In this document: piece by piece, positions 34,043-43,412 of the stretch
Position numbering within the stretch: position 1 is the first letter of the stretch
Layout: each line of letters starts with the position of its first letter
The notes under the pieces: model-generated
Database searches by the model: none
Told to the model about the DNA's origin: nothing
Seen by the model: only the letters and a program-made list of their open reading frames with translations
Assembly (NCBI RefSeq): GCF_001547895.1
Contig: NZ_AP014627.1
Span: forward strand, 1,243,501-1,307,500
Direction: 5' to 3'
From: Pseudomonas sp. Os17
Lineage (GTDB): Bacteria > Pseudomonadota > Gammaproteobacteria > Pseudomonadales > Pseudomonadaceae
Length of the DNA: 64,000 bases
Made by a program: the position numbers and the translations under genes

Positions 34043-36342
34043 CCCCCGATCAAATGCGCGATGCCTCGCTGCTGGAGCTGTTCAGCCTGGAAGCCGAGGC
34101 CCAGACCCAGGTGCTCAGTGCCGGACTGCTGGCGCTGGAACGCAATCCGACCCAGGCCGACCAGTTGGAAGCCTGCATGCGCGCGGCCCATTCCCTCAAG
34201 GGCGCGGCACGGATTGTCGGGGTGGATGCCGGGGTCAGCGTCGCCCACGTGATGGAGGATTGCCTGGTCAGTGCCCAGGAAGGGCGACTCTACCTGCAGC
34301 CCGAACACATCGATGCGCTGTTGCAGGGCACCGACCTGTTGATGCGCATCGCCACGCCCGGAGGCGCCGAACTGGCCGCCCCGGACGTGCTTGCCTACGT
34401 GGCGCTGATGGAGCACCTGCTGAGCCATGGGCCGGCGACGCCGGATGCGCGCTTGCCCATGCCCGCCGTGGCGGAGCCGGTCGACGCCATGCCGGAGGCG
34501 TTGAGCGAGCCCGAATCCCTGGCGTTGCCGAATGAGCCAGCGGTGGAATCGAGCGTGAGTGCGGCGCGTCCGGGCCGGCGCGTGACCGAAGGCGGCGAGC
34601 GGGTGCTGCGGGTCACCGCCGAACGCCTCAACAGCCTGTTGGACCTGTCGAGCAAGTCCCTGGTGGAAACCCAGCGGCTCAAGCCCTACCTGGCCACTAT
34701 GCAGCGTCTCAAGCGGATCCAGAGCAACAGCCTGGCGGCCCTGGAAAACCTCAACCTGCACCTCAAGGAACACAGCCTCAGCCTGGAGGCCCAGGAAGCC
34801 CTGGAGGATGCGCGGCGGCTGCTGGCCGAATCCCAGCAACTGCTGGCGCAGAAGACCGCCGAACTCGATGAGTTCGGCTGGCAGGCCAGCCAGCGGGCCC
34901 AGGTGCTGTATGACACGGCCCTGGCCTGTCGCATGCGGCCCTTTGCCGATGTGCTCAGCGGCCAGGCGCGCATGGTCCGTGATCTGGGGCGCAGCCTGGG
35001 CAAGCAGGTGCGCCTGGAGATCGAGGGTGAGAAGACCCAGGTCGATCGCGACGTGCTGGAGAAACTCGAAGCGCCGCTGACCCACCTGCTGCGCAACGCC
35101 GTCGACCATGGCATCGAATTGCCCGAGCAGCGCTTGCTGGCGGGCAAGCCGGCAGAAGGGGTGATCCGCCTGCGGGCCTCGCACCAGGCCGGCCTGCTGG
35201 TGCTGGAGTTGGGCGACGACGGCAACGGCGTGGACCTGGAGCGTCTGCGCCAGAGCATCGTCGAGCGCCAGCTGTCGCCGGCGCAGACGGCCGCCCAGCT
35301 CAGCGAGGAAGAATTGCTGACGTTCCTGTTCCTGCCCGGCTTCAGCCTGCGGGACAAGGTCACCGAAGTGTCCGGGCGCGGCGTCGGCCTGGATGCGGTG
35401 CAACACATGGTCCGGCAGTTGCGCGGGGCGGTGTTGCTGGAGCAGACCAGCGGCCAGGGCAGTCGCTTCCACCTGGAGGTGCCGCTGACCCTGTCGGTGG
35501 TGCGCAGTCTGGTGGTGGAAGTCGGCGACGAGGCCTATGCCTTTCCCCTGGCTCACATCGAGCGCATGTGCGATCTGCAGCCGGAGGAGATCGTCCAGGT
35601 CGAAGGGCGTCAGCATTTCTGGCACGAGGGGCGGCATGTCGGCCTGGTGGCGGCCAGCCAGCTGCTGCAGCGCCCGGCGACCCCGAGCAGCGCGCCAACC
35701 CTCAAGGTGGTGGTGATCCGTGAGCGTGACGCGGTGTACGGGATCGCCGTGGAGCGCTTTATCGGCGAGCGCACTCTGGTGGTGCTGCCCCTGGACGACC
35801 GCCTGGGCAAGATTCAGGATATTTCCGCCGGAGCCCTGCTCGATGATGGCCGGGTGGCGCTGATCGTGGATGTCGAGGACATGCTGCGTTCGGTGGACAA
35901 GCTGCTCAATACCGGACGCCTGGAGCGCATCGCGGGCAATCATTCGTTGCACGCACAGGCTGCGCGCAAGCGTATTCTGGTGGTCGACGACTCACTGACG
36001 GTGCGTGAGTTGCAACGCAAGCTGCTGATCAACCGCGGCTACGATGTGGCCGTGGCGGTGGATGGCATGGACGGCTGGAATGCCTTGCGTTCGGAAAGTT
36101 TCGACTTGCTGATCACCGATATCGACATGCCGCGAATGGACGGAATTGAATTGGTCACACTCTTGCGTCGCGATAATCGCCTGCAGTCCCTGCCGGTGAT
36201 GGTGGTGTCCTACAAGGATCGTGAGGAGGACCGGCGCCGTGGCCTGGATGCCGGCGCCGACTACTATCTTGCCAAGGCCAGTTTCCATGACGACGCGCTG
36301 CTGGACGCGGTGGTGGAACTGATTGGAGGCGCGCGGGCATGA
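34039..36342 (+). CDS. wspE: WspE, hybrid CheA-type histidine kinase with receiver domain
   Basis: 767 residues. An HPt domain carries the phospho-acceptor in AHSLKGAARI (His51). Dimerisation, an HATPase (LRNAVDHGIELPEQR, GRGVGLDAVQHM) and a CheW-like regulatory domain follow. A C-terminal receiver has RILVVDDSLTVRELQ and Asp694 in LLITDIDMPRMDG, with Lys in VVSYKDREEDRRR. It phosphorylates the WspR and WspF receivers. Its own receiver probably adjusts the phosphate flow. Four-base overlaps with wspD and wspF. Confidence 0.96.
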   Translation: MTPDQMRDASLLELFSLEAEAQTQVLSAGLLALERNPTQADQLEACMRAAHSLKGAARIVGVDAGVSVAHVMEDCLVSAQEGRLYLQPEHIDALLQGTDLLMRIATPGGAELAAPDVLAYVALMEHLLSHGPATPDARLPMPAVAEPVDAMPEALSEPESLALPNEPAVESSVSAARPGRRVTEGGERVLRVTAERLNSLLDLSSKSLVETQRLKPYLATMQRLKRIQSNSLAALENLNLHLKEHSLSLEAQEALEDARRLLAESQQLLAQKTAELDEFGWQASQRAQVLYDTALACRMRPFADVLSGQARMVRDLGRSLGKQVRLEIEGEKTQVDRDVLEKLEAPLTHLLRNAVDHGIELPEQRLLAGKPAEGVIRLRASHQAGLLVLELGDDGNGVDLERLRQSIVERQLSPAQTAAQLSEEELLTFLFLPGFSLRDKVTEVSGRGVGLDAVQHMVRQLRGAVLLEQTSGQGSRFHLEVPLTLSVVRSLVVEVGDEAYAFPLAHIERMCDLQPEEIVQVEGRQHFWHEGRHVGLVAASQLLQRPATPSSAPTLKVVVIRERDAVYGIAVERFIGERTLVVLPLDDRLGKIQDISAGALLDDGRVALIVDVEDMLRSVDKLLNTGRLERIAGNHSLHAQAARKRILVVDDSLTVRELQRKLLINRGYDVAVAVDGMDGWNALRSESFDLLITDIDMPRMDGIELVTLLRRDNRLQSLPVMVVSYKDREEDRRRGLDAGADYYLAKASFHDDALLDAVVELIGGARA

Positions 36343-37349
36343 AGATCGCCATCGTCAACGACATGCCCATGGCGGTGGAGGCCCTGCGCCGGGCGCTGGC
36401 CTTCGACCCCAGCCATGAAGTGGTGTGGGTCGCCACCAATGGCGCCGACGCGGTGAAGTACTGCGCCGAGCTGACCCCGGACCTGATTCTCATGGACCTG
36501 ATCATGCCGGTGATGGACGGCGTCGAGGCCACGCGGCGGATCATGGCCGAGTCGCCGTGCGCCATCGTGATCGTCACCGTCGACCGCCAGCAGAATGTCC
36601 ACAGAGTGTTCGAGGCCATGGGCCACGGCGCGCTGGACGTGGTCGATACCCCGGCCCTGGGGGCCGGCAATGCCCAGGAAGCGGCGGCGCCGCTGCTGCG
36701 CAAGATCCTCAATATCGGCTGGCTGATCGGCCAGCGTGGCAGCCGGGTCCGTTCGGCGCCGGTGCCCTTGCGCAGCGGCGCTCCCCGGCAGGGGCTGGTG
36801 GCCATTGGCTCCTCCGCCGGAGGCCCGGCCGCTCTGGAGGTGCTGCTCAAAGCCTTGCCAAAGGACTTTCCCGCCGCCATCGTGCTGGTCCAGCATGTCG
36901 ATCAGGTGTTTGCCGCCGGCATGGCCGAGTGGCTCAGCAGCGCCTCCGGCCTGCAGGTGCGCCTGGCCCGGGAGGGCGAGCCGCCGCAAAGTGGCACGGT
37001 ATTGCTGGCGGGCACCAACCACCACATTCGTTTGCTGAAGAACGGCACCCTGGCCTACACCGCCGAGCCGGTGAACGAGATCTACCGGCCCTCCATCGAC
37101 GTGTTCTTCGAAAGCGTCGCCAGCTACTGGAATGGCGATGCGGTGGGGGTGCTGCTGACCGGCATGGGCCGTGACGGAGCCCAGGGCTTGAAGCTGATGC
37201 GCGACCAGGGATTCCTGACCATCGCGCAGGACCAGAACAGTAGCGCGGTGTATGGCATGCCCAAGGCGGCCGCTGCCATCGGTGCCGCCACAGAGATTCG
37301 CCCACTGGACAAGATCGCTCCACGTTTGCTGGAGATATTTGCCAAATGA
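36339..37349 (+). CDS. wspF: WspF, CheB-type methylesterase
   Basis: 336 residues. An N-terminal receiver has Asp53 in LILMDLIMPVMDG. The C-terminal methylesterase has the Ser motif AIGSSAGGPAALE, His in VLVQHVDQVF and Asp in LLTGMGRDGAQGL, so the catalytic triad looks complete. WspF removes methyl groups from WspA and dampens the pathway; loss-of-function mutations in it are a known route to wrinkly-spreader/small-colony variants with high c-di-GMP. The gene reads open end to end, so this strain appears wild type for WspF. Overlap of four bases with wspE. Confidence 0.96.
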   Translation: MKIAIVNDMPMAVEALRRALAFDPSHEVVWVATNGADAVKYCAELTPDLILMDLIMPVMDGVEATRRIMAESPCAIVIVTVDRQQNVHRVFEAMGHGALDVVDTPALGAGNAQEAAAPLLRKILNIGWLIGQRGSRVRSAPVPLRSGAPRQGLVAIGSSAGGPAALEVLLKALPKDFPAAIVLVQHVDQVFAAGMAEWLSSASGLQVRLAREGEPPQSGTVLLAGTNHHIRLLKNGTLAYTAEPVNEIYRPSIDVFFESVASYWNGDAVGVLLTGMGRDGAQGLKLMRDQGFLTIAQDQNSSAVYGMPKAAAAIGAATEIRPLDKIAPRLLEIFAK

Positions 37350-37397
37350 CTGATAAACGCAGCTGTCCTGGCCAGGTAGCAACTCAGGTGACAACCC

Positions 37398-38399
37398 ATG
37401 AATGATTTACAGCTCGACGAATTCAAGACCGACGAAAATGCCGCCATGGTGTTGCTGGTGGACGACCAGGCCATGATCGGCGAAGCGGTTCGGCGTGGGT
37501 TGGCGAATGAAGAAAACATCGACTTCCACTTCTGCGCCGATCCGCACCAGGCCATTGCCCAGGCGATCCGCATCAAGCCCACGGTGATCCTCCAGGACCT
37601 GGTGATGCCGGGGCTGGACGGCCTGACCCTGGTGCGCGAGTACCGCAACCACCCGGCGACCCAGAACATCCCGATCATCGTGCTCTCGACCAAGGAAGAC
37701 CCGCTGATCAAGAGCGCGGCCTTTGCCGCCGGAGCCAATGACTACCTGGTCAAGCTGCCGGACAACATCGAGCTGGTGGCGCGGATCCGCTACCACTCGC
37801 GCTCCTACATGACCCTGCTGCAACGTGACGCCGCCTACCGGGCGCTGCGGGTCAGTCAGCAGCAGTTGCTGGACACCAACCTGGTGCTGCAGCGGCTGAT
37901 GAACTCCGACGGCCTGACCGGGCTGTCCAACCGCCGGCACTTCGACGAATACCTGGAGCTGGAGTGGCGCCGGGCGATGCGCGAGCAGAGTCAGTTGTCA
38001 TTGCTGATGATCGACGTCGACTACTTCAAGATCTACAACGACACCTTTGGCCACCTGGAGGGTGATGAAGCCCTGCGTAAAGTGGCCACGGCGATTCGCG
38101 AGGCCAGCAGCCGGCCTTCGGACCTTCCGGCGCGCTATGGCGGCGAGGAGTTTGTGCTGGTGCTGCCCAACACTTCACCGGGCGGGGCGCGGCTGGTGGC
38201 CGAGAAGCTGCGCCAGACCGTCGAAGCCCTGAAGATTCCCCATAACGCCCCCGTGGAAGGCTCCAGCCTGACCATCAGCATCGGACTTTCCACCATCACC
38301 CCGCAGCCCAACAGCCATTGCCGGCAGTTGATTTCGGCGGCGGACAAGGGGTTGTACCTGGCGAAAAACAATGGCCGCAATCAGGTCGGGATCGAGTAG
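37398..38399 (+). CDS. wspR: WspR, response regulator diguanylate cyclase
   Basis: 333 residues. A receiver ([12 protein letters not shown], phospho-acceptor Asp67 in [11 protein letters not shown], Lys in VLSTKEDPL) is joined by a helical stalk to a GGDEF domain with the active-site GGEEF at 248-252. An RxxD inhibitory site (Arg239-Asp242) lies five residues before it, so the cyclase should be product-inhibited. It makes c-di-GMP when phosphorylated by WspE. It lies 48 bases past wspF with no terminator between, so it belongs to the operon. It converges on the next gene with 18 bases between stops. Confidence 0.97.
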   Translation: MNDLQLDEFKTDENAAMVLLVDDQAMIGEAVRRGLANEENIDFHFCADPHQAIAQAIRIKPTVILQDLVMPGLDGLTLVREYRNHPATQNIPIIVLSTKEDPLIKSAAFAAGANDYLVKLPDNIELVARIRYHSRSYMTLLQRDAAYRALRVSQQQLLDTNLVLQRLMNSDGLTGLSNRRHFDEYLELEWRRAMREQSQLSLLMIDVDYFKIYNDTFGHLEGDEALRKVATAIREASSRPSDLPARYGGEEFVLVLPNTSPGGARLVAEKLRQTVEALKIPHNAPVEGSSLTISIGLSTITPQPNSHCRQLISAADKGLYLAKNNGRNQVGIE

Positions 38400-38417
38400 G
38401 CGGGTTGGGCGTGCGCT

Positions 38418-38936
38418 CTAGGCGTCAGCCATTGGCGTGGCCGGCGCCTGATCCTGTGCGACCTCCACCAGGGTGTCTCTGAACAGGTAGTAGCTGTGGC
38501 TCGCGGTGTGCCGACAAGTGAGCTTTACCGCTTCGATGCGATAGGTGGTGTAGGTGTTGAGTGTCTTGTCGATGAACCAGTTGTTCAGCAGGTTGCCAGG
38601 GGCGATCGGGTAGTCGCCAAAGCGGTAGTCCATGTAGCCGCCCCTATGGACGTGGACCCAGCGACAGCTGAACCTGGCCTGCAGCCATTGGGTTCGCTCA
38701 CCGACCTCATCCACCAGCATTCTTGTGCGGTAGTAGATCCACCACCACAAAAAGATCAGCCAGGGCACGACCAGGGCGCAGGCCAGCGCTGGTGAGACCA
38801 TCAGCCAGATTCCCATCAATGGCATAAAGGCCAGTGCGCTGAAGAGCGCGGCGAAAAACGCCTGGACGCCTCTCCCGTTTCGCCGCTCCCTGCGCTGGAT
38901 CTCTTCTATTTCGGCGTTGTTGAGTGTGCGTCCCAT
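38418..38936 (-). CDS. Hypothetical membrane protein with two helices
   Basis: 172 residues with a charged N-terminus (ERRNGRG), two hydrophobic segments about 25-45 (VQAFFAALFSALAFMPLMGIW) and 48-68 (SPALACALVVPWLIFLWWW), and a C-terminal domain of ~100 residues with a Tyr-rich stretch (GYMDYRFGDYPIAPGNLLNN). No family recognised. It lies opposite the wsp operon, ending 18 bases from wspR. The ~290 bases upstream to prfB hold no gene; they should contain promoters for both this gene and prfB. Confidence 0.6.
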   Translation of the reverse strand: MGRTLNNAEIEEIQRRERRNGRGVQAFFAALFSALAFMPLMGIWLMVSPALACALVVPWLIFLWWWIYYRTRMLVDEVGERTQWLQARFSCRWVHVHRGGYMDYRFGDYPIAPGNLLNNWFIDKTLNTYTTYRIEAVKLTCRHTASHSYYLFRDTLVEVAQDQAPATPMADA

Positions 38937-39181
38937 GAGCCTACTGCTTGCGTGTCATTTCAGGCGGCATTGTATTGCGCCGGCCGGTCTCAAGGGCGCC
39001 GTGATTTTACGTCGCGGCCTGTGAGTATCGAAGGCGATGTGACTGCCGGACAGGGTTTGCAGGTCAGTGAGGGCAATGAAATTCAGTGTGCACTTGGATT
39101 TCAGTGGGGCTGTCGCTGAAATTAGATGGCCGATTGGCCGCTAAAGCCGCTAAGCGGGCTGCCGTGATTCGGTGATTCCGT

Positions 39182-39187
39182 TATAAT
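39182..39187 (+). promoter_or_regulatory. Likely -10 of the prfB promoter
   Basis: TATAAT lies 39 bases before the prfB start. A -35 at ~17 bases upstream (CTGCCG) is weak. Confidence 0.5.
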
Positions 39188-39226
39188 CGCCGGCTTTCAA
39201 AAGTTCGCCAACGAGTGCCGCCCCCC

Positions 39227-40322
39227 ATGGAAATCAACCCGATCCTGAACACCATCAAGGACCTGTCCGAGCGCTCCGAAACTATTCGGGGGTATCTTTG
39301 ACTACGATCAAAAGCATGAGCGTCTGACCGAGGTCAATCGCGAGCTTGAAGATCCGAGTGTCTGGAACAAACCCGAATACGCCCAGGAACTGGGGCGCGA
39401 GCGCGCTGCCCTGGCGCAGATCGTCGAGACCCTGGACGAGCTGAATGGCGGCCTGGCCGATTGCCGCGACCTGCTGGACATGGCGGTCGAAGAAAACGAC
39501 GAAGGCGCGGTGGGCGATGTCGTCGCCGAGCTGGCCCGTCTCGAGGAAAACCTCGCCAAGCTAGAATTCCGCCGCATGTTCAGCCACGAAATGGACCCGA
39601 ACAACGCCTACCTGGACATCCAGGCCGGCTCCGGCGGCACCGAGGCCCAGGACTGGGCCAACATCCTGCTGCGCATGTACCTGCGCTGGGCCGACAAGCG
39701 CGGTTTCGACGCCACCATCATGGAGCTGTCCGCCGGTGAAGTGGCCGGGATCAAGGGCGCGACCGTGCACATCAAGGGCGAATACGCCTTTGGCTGGCTG
39801 CGTACCGAGATCGGTGTACACCGCCTGGTGCGCAAGAGCCCGTTCGACTCCGGCAACCGTCGCCACACTTCGTTCTCGGCAGTGTTCGTTTCGCCAGAGA
39901 TCGACGACAAGGTGGAAATCGAAATCAACCCGGCCGACCTGCGGATCGATACCTATCGTTCCTCCGGTGCCGGTGGTCAGCACGTAAACACCACCGACTC
40001 GGCCGTGCGTATCACCCACGTACCGACCAACACCGTGGTCAGCTGCCAGAACGAACGTTCCCAGCACGCCAACAAGGACACCGCCATGAAAATGCTGCGG
40101 GCCAAGTTGTACGAGCAGGAAATGCAGAAGCGCAACGCGGCTTCCCAGGCCCTGGAAGACACCAAGTCGGACATCGGCTGGGGTCATCAGATTCGTTCGT
40201 ACGTGCTCGACGCGTCGCGGATCAAGGACCTGCGCACCAACATCGAACGCAGCGACTGCGACAAGGTGCTCGACGGCGACATCGACGAATACCTGGAAGC
40301 CAGCCTGAAATCCGGCCTGTAA
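39227..40322 (+). CDS. prfB: Peptide chain release factor 2, with programmed +1 frameshift
   Basis: The gene starts at 39227 ([20 protein letters not shown]), reads 24 codons to CTT (39296-39298), meets an in-frame TGA (39299-39301), and continues in the +1 frame from GAC at 39300. The joined product is 364 residues, the RF2 length. The SPF tripeptide for UGA/UAA recognition is in [10 protein letters not shown] and the GGQ peptidyl-hydrolysis motif in [11 protein letters not shown]2 releases peptides at UGA and UAA. The frameshift autoregulates: scarce RF2 slows termination at UGA and favours slippage. Followed by lysS, the usual bacterial order. Confidence 0.98.
39286..39302 (+). promoter_or_regulatory. 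Programmed +1 frameshift site of prfB
   Basis: A Shine-Dalgarno-like GGGGG (in CGGGGGTATCTTTGAC) sits three bases before the slippery CTT-TGA-C. The CTT codon lets tRNA-Leu slip to TTT, and TGA is the inefficient stop context (TGAC). This matches the classical prfB recoding element. Confidence 0.95.
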
Positions 40323-40386
40323 AAAGACGCGATACAGGATCGGCTGATTCAACGCGATCCCTGTAGGAGCCAGCTCTGCTGGCGAT

Positions 40387-40408
40387 CCCCGGGCCGCAAG
40401 GCCCGGGG
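40387..40408. repeat. GC hairpin between prfB and lysS
   Basis: A perfect 9-bp stem CCCCGGGCC / GGCCCGGGG with a GCAA (GNRA) loop, next to a REP-like GTAGGAGCCAGCTCTGCTGGCGA half-element (40363-40385). No T-run follows, so read-through into lysS is expected. Confidence 0.7.
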
Positions 40409-40437
40409 GCAACGAACCTGATGGAATATCTAAAGAC

Positions 40438-41940
40438 ATGAGCGACCAACAACTCGACCCGCAAGCCCTGCAACAGGAAGAGAACTCCCTGATCGCCCTG
40501 CGCAAGGAAAAGCTTGCTGCCGAGCGCGCCAAGGGCAATGCCTTCCCGAACGACTTCCGCCGCGAAAACTACTGCCAGGACCTGCAGAAGCAGTACGCCG
40601 ACAAGACCAAGGAAGAGCTGGCGGAGGCTGCAATCCCGGTCAAGGTTGCCGGTCGCATCATGCTCAACCGTGGCTCGTTCATGGTGATCCAGGACATGAC
40701 CGGGCGCATCCAGGTCTACGTCAACCGCAAGACCCTGTCCGAAGAGACCCTGGCCGCGGTGAAAACCTGGGACATGGGCGACATCATTGCTGCCGAAGGC
40801 ACCCTGGCCCGTTCCGGCAAGGGCGACCTGTACGTTGAAATGACCCAGGTGCGCCTGCTGACCAAATCCCTGCGCCCGCTGCCGGACAAGCACCACGGCC
40901 TGACCGACACCGAGCAGCGCTACCGCCAGCGCTACGTTGACCTGATCGTCAACGAAGACGTGCGCCAGACCTTCCGCGTACGTTCGCAAGTGATCGCGCA
41001 CATCCGCAGCTTCCTGATGAAGCGCGACTTCCTCGAAGTCGAAACGCCGATGCTGCAGACCATTCCTGGCGGCGCCGCGGCCAAGCCGTTCGAAACCCAC
41101 CACAACGCCCTGGACATGGAAATGTTCCTGCGTATCGCCCCCGAGCTGTACCTCAAGCGCCTGGTGGTCGGTGGTTTCGAGAAGGTGTTCGAGATCAACC
41201 GCAACTTCCGTAACGAAGGCGTTTCGACCCGGCACAACCCTGAATTCACCATGTTGGAGTTCTACCAGGCCTACGCCGACTACGAAGACAACATGGACCT
41301 GACCGAAGAGTTGTTCCGTGAACTGGCGCAGCTGGTGCTGGGCAGCACCGACGTGCCGTATGGCGACAAGGTGTTCCACTTCGGCGAGCCGTTCGCCCGT
41401 CTGTCGGTATTCGACTCGATCCTCAAGTACAACCCCGAGCTGACCGCCGACGACCTGAACGACATCGACAAGGCGCGTGCCATCGCCAAGAAGGCCGGGG
41501 CCAAGGTGCTGGGCTTCGAAGGCCTGGGCAAGCTGCAGGTGATGATTTTCGAAGAGCTGGTGGAGCACAAGCTGGAACAGCCGCACTTCATCACCCAGTA
41601 CCCGTTCGAAGTGTCGCCGCTGGCTCGCCGCAACGACGACAACCCCAACGTCACCGACCGCTTCGAGCTGTTCATCGGCGGCCGCGAAATCGCCAACGCC
41701 TACTCCGAGCTCAATGACGCGGAAGACCAGGCCGAGCGCTTCATGGCCCAGGTGGCGGACAAGGACGCCGGCGACGACGAAGCCATGCACTACGACGCCG
41801 ACTTCGTTCGTGCCCTGGAATACGGCATGCCGCCCACCGCCGGTGAAGGTATCGGTATCGACCGCCTGGTGATGCTGCTGACCAACTCGCCGTCGATCCG
41901 CGACGTGATCCTGTTCCCACACATGCGGCCGCAAGCCTGA
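40438..41940 (+). CDS. lysS: Lysyl-tRNA synthetase (class II)
   Basis: 500 residues. The N-terminal anticodon-binding OB fold includes [20 protein letters not shown]. Class II motif 2 is [20 protein letters not shown] and motif 3 is [15 protein letters not shown] followed by [12 protein letters not shown]. It charges tRNA-Lys in the cytoplasm. The start ATG at 40438 opens the characteristic [15 protein letters not shown] segment; no strong ribosome-binding site is seen. A terminator follows the stop codon by 15 bases. lysS and prfB are linked in many bacteria. Confidence 0.97.
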   Translation: MSDQQLDPQALQQEENSLIALRKEKLAAERAKGNAFPNDFRRENYCQDLQKQYADKTKEELAEAAIPVKVAGRIMLNRGSFMVIQDMTGRIQVYVNRKTLSEETLAAVKTWDMGDIIAAEGTLARSGKGDLYVEMTQVRLLTKSLRPLPDKHHGLTDTEQRYRQRYVDLIVNEDVRQTFRVRSQVIAHIRSFLMKRDFLEVETPMLQTIPGGAAAKPFETHHNALDMEMFLRIAPELYLKRLVVGGFEKVFEINRNFRNEGVSTRHNPEFTMLEFYQAYADYEDNMDLTEELFRELAQLVLGSTDVPYGDKVFHFGEPFARLSVFDSILKYNPELTADDLNDIDKARAIAKKAGAKVLGFEGLGKLQVMIFEELVEHKLEQPHFITQYPFEVSPLARRNDDNPNVTDRFELFIGGREIANAYSELNDAEDQAERFMAQVADKDAGDDEAMHYDADFVRALEYGMPPTAGEGIGIDRLVMLLTNSPSIRDVILFPHMRPQA

Positions 41941-41954
41941 ATGTCGTGAATATG

Positions 41955-41980
41955 AAGCCGCCTTTGACAGGCGGCTTTTT
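41955..41980 (+). terminator. Rho-independent terminator of lysS
   Basis: AAGCCGCC-TTTGACA-GGCGGCTT followed by TTT; stem 8 bp, 15 bases after the lysS stop. Confidence 0.92.
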
Positions 41981-42045
41981 ATTGTCTGGTTGGAACTGAC
42001 GTACCGCTTCTAATTCTGTGTGATTTTTCAGAGGGAATACCTGTC

Positions 42046-42762
42046 GTGAACCGCGCAATTGCTCAAGAAGGTGCAGCTGGCATCGCCACTGCGGTGGCTG
42101 AAAGCGTTCAGTACCAGGGGCGCAAGGCCAGCCGACAGGGCAGCGAACAGCGCAGACAGGAGATTCTCGACGCCGCCATGCGCATTGTCGTGCGTGACGG
42201 TGTGCGGGCCGTGCGTCACCGCGCGGTGGCCGCCGAAGCCGGTGTGCCCTTGTCGGCCACCACCTATTACTTCAAGGATATCGATGACCTGCTCACCGAT
42301 ACCTTCGCCCAGTACGTCGAGCGCAGCGCGGCCTACATGGCCAAGCTGTGGGCCAGCAACGAAGGGTTGCTGCGCGAGATGGTCGCCTACGGTGATGGCA
42401 GCCCAGCGTCGCGCGCGCAATTGGCCGATGACATTGCCCGCCTGACCGCCGACTACGTACAGCGCCAGTTGTACACCCGCCGCGAGCACCTGATGGCCGA
42501 GCAGGCGTTCCGCCAGGAGGCGCTGCTCAATCCGCGCCTGGCGCAACTGGTGCGCTCGCACCAGCAGATCCTGTTGCAGGGCACCTGCCAGTTCTTTCAG
42601 GTCCTGGGCTCCCGGGAGCCGCAGCAGGATGCCAAGGTGTTGACGTCTATAATCGGCCGGATGGAATATCAGGGCCTGCTCAACGACAGCGAGCCGCAGG
42701 CGGAGGAGGAGATGCTTGGCATCCTCACCCGCTACATGCATCTGGTGCTGGCTTCGGTCTGA
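42046..42762 (+). CDS. TetR-family transcriptional regulator
   Basis: 238 residues from a GTG start (AGAGGG upstream). The HTH is readable as RRQEILDAAMRIVVRDGVRAVRHRAVAAEAGVPLSATTYYFKDI in outline, with the TetR-type C-terminal ligand domain. An unusual ~30-residue N-terminal extension precedes the HTH. It lies after lysS and before a lipoprotein gene, in the same order as I recall in P. aeruginosa. Target and ligand unknown; there is no adjacent divergent gene to suggest a local operator. Confidence 0.85.
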   Translation: MNRAIAQEGAAGIATAVAESVQYQGRKASRQGSEQRRQEILDAAMRIVVRDGVRAVRHRAVAAEAGVPLSATTYYFKDIDDLLTDTFAQYVERSAAYMAKLWASNEGLLREMVAYGDGSPASRAQLADDIARLTADYVQRQLYTRREHLMAEQAFRQEALLNPRLAQLVRSHQQILLQGTCQFFQVLGSREPQQDAKVLTSIIGRMEYQGLLNDSEPQAEEEMLGILTRYMHLVLASV

Positions 42763-42831
42763 TTTATCCGTCCCGGGCTGTGCAGCCGGCGTCAGCGGCT
42801 AGAGTGATTCTGGTGTTCAAGGGAGAGTTGC

Positions 42832-43377
42832 ATGCAAGCCTGGCGCGTCCTGATGGCTCTGGCGTTTCTTCTGCTCAGCGGTTGCCTGGTGGTCTTCAAG
42901 GAGCCACTGCCTGCCGAGCAGGCGGCGCCTGCCGCGTTGCTGGGCAAGTGGGCCAGCCAGAACGCCTGGGGCGAGCCGCTGAACATCGAACTGCGCCAGA
43001 TCGGCCCCAACCGCTATCGGGCCGCGAGTTTCCCCGGTGGCACGGCGCGCCCGCGCGATACCTACGAGTTCACGGTGGCGCAACATGGCAATCGCTGGTA
43101 TCTGTCGGCCGCGGTGCCCCAGGCCTTCGGCGGGCACTACAGCATTGCCGGGTTCGAACTGACGGCCAGGCACGAACTGGTGCTCTATACCCTGGACCTG
43201 GAACAGATGCGCCAGTCCCTGGGTCAAAAGGCCCTGAGCGGGCAATCCATGCCCACGGCCGAAGGCGAGGGGGTGCTGATCAGCAGTCCGTTGCCCGAGG
43301 TCTTCGCTTACCTTGACGACCCCGCCAACTCCGACCTGTTCGTCGAGACGGCACGTTTCAAGCGCGTGGCCCGCTGA
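42832..43377 (+). CDS. Putative lipoprotein of unknown function
   Basis: 181 residues with a lipoprotein signal peptide (MALAFLLLSGC, Cys18) preceded by a GGGAG ribosome-binding site. The mature part is small and beta-rich: LLGKWASQNAWGEPLNIELRQIG, then YEFTVAQHGNRWYLSAAVP, and a C-terminal EVFAYLDDPANSDLFVET helix. No named family recognised. Residue after the lipobox Cys is Leu, so Lol sorting to the outer membrane is plausible. It is followed by the DUF1704 gene in the same direction, 35 bases apart. Confidence 0.7.
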   Translation: MQAWRVLMALAFLLLSGCLVVFKEPLPAEQAAPAALLGKWASQNAWGEPLNIELRQIGPNRYRAASFPGGTARPRDTYEFTVAQHGNRWYLSAAVPQAFGGHYSIAGFELTARHELVLYTLDLEQMRQSLGQKALSGQSMPTAEGEGVLISSPLPEVFAYLDDPANSDLFVETARFKRVAR

Positions 43378-43412
43378 GCCTGCGCCACAGACCCAATCAA
43401 TAGGAACTTCCG

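Noticed and set aside
33523..35952. 809-codon minus-strand frame opposite wspD-wspE
   Set aside because: Shadow of wspE/wspD, whose domain motifs are intact.
39227..39301. Premature stop in prfB suggesting a pseudogene
   Set aside because: The TGA is part of the classical programmed +1 frameshift site and the downstream frame is intact.
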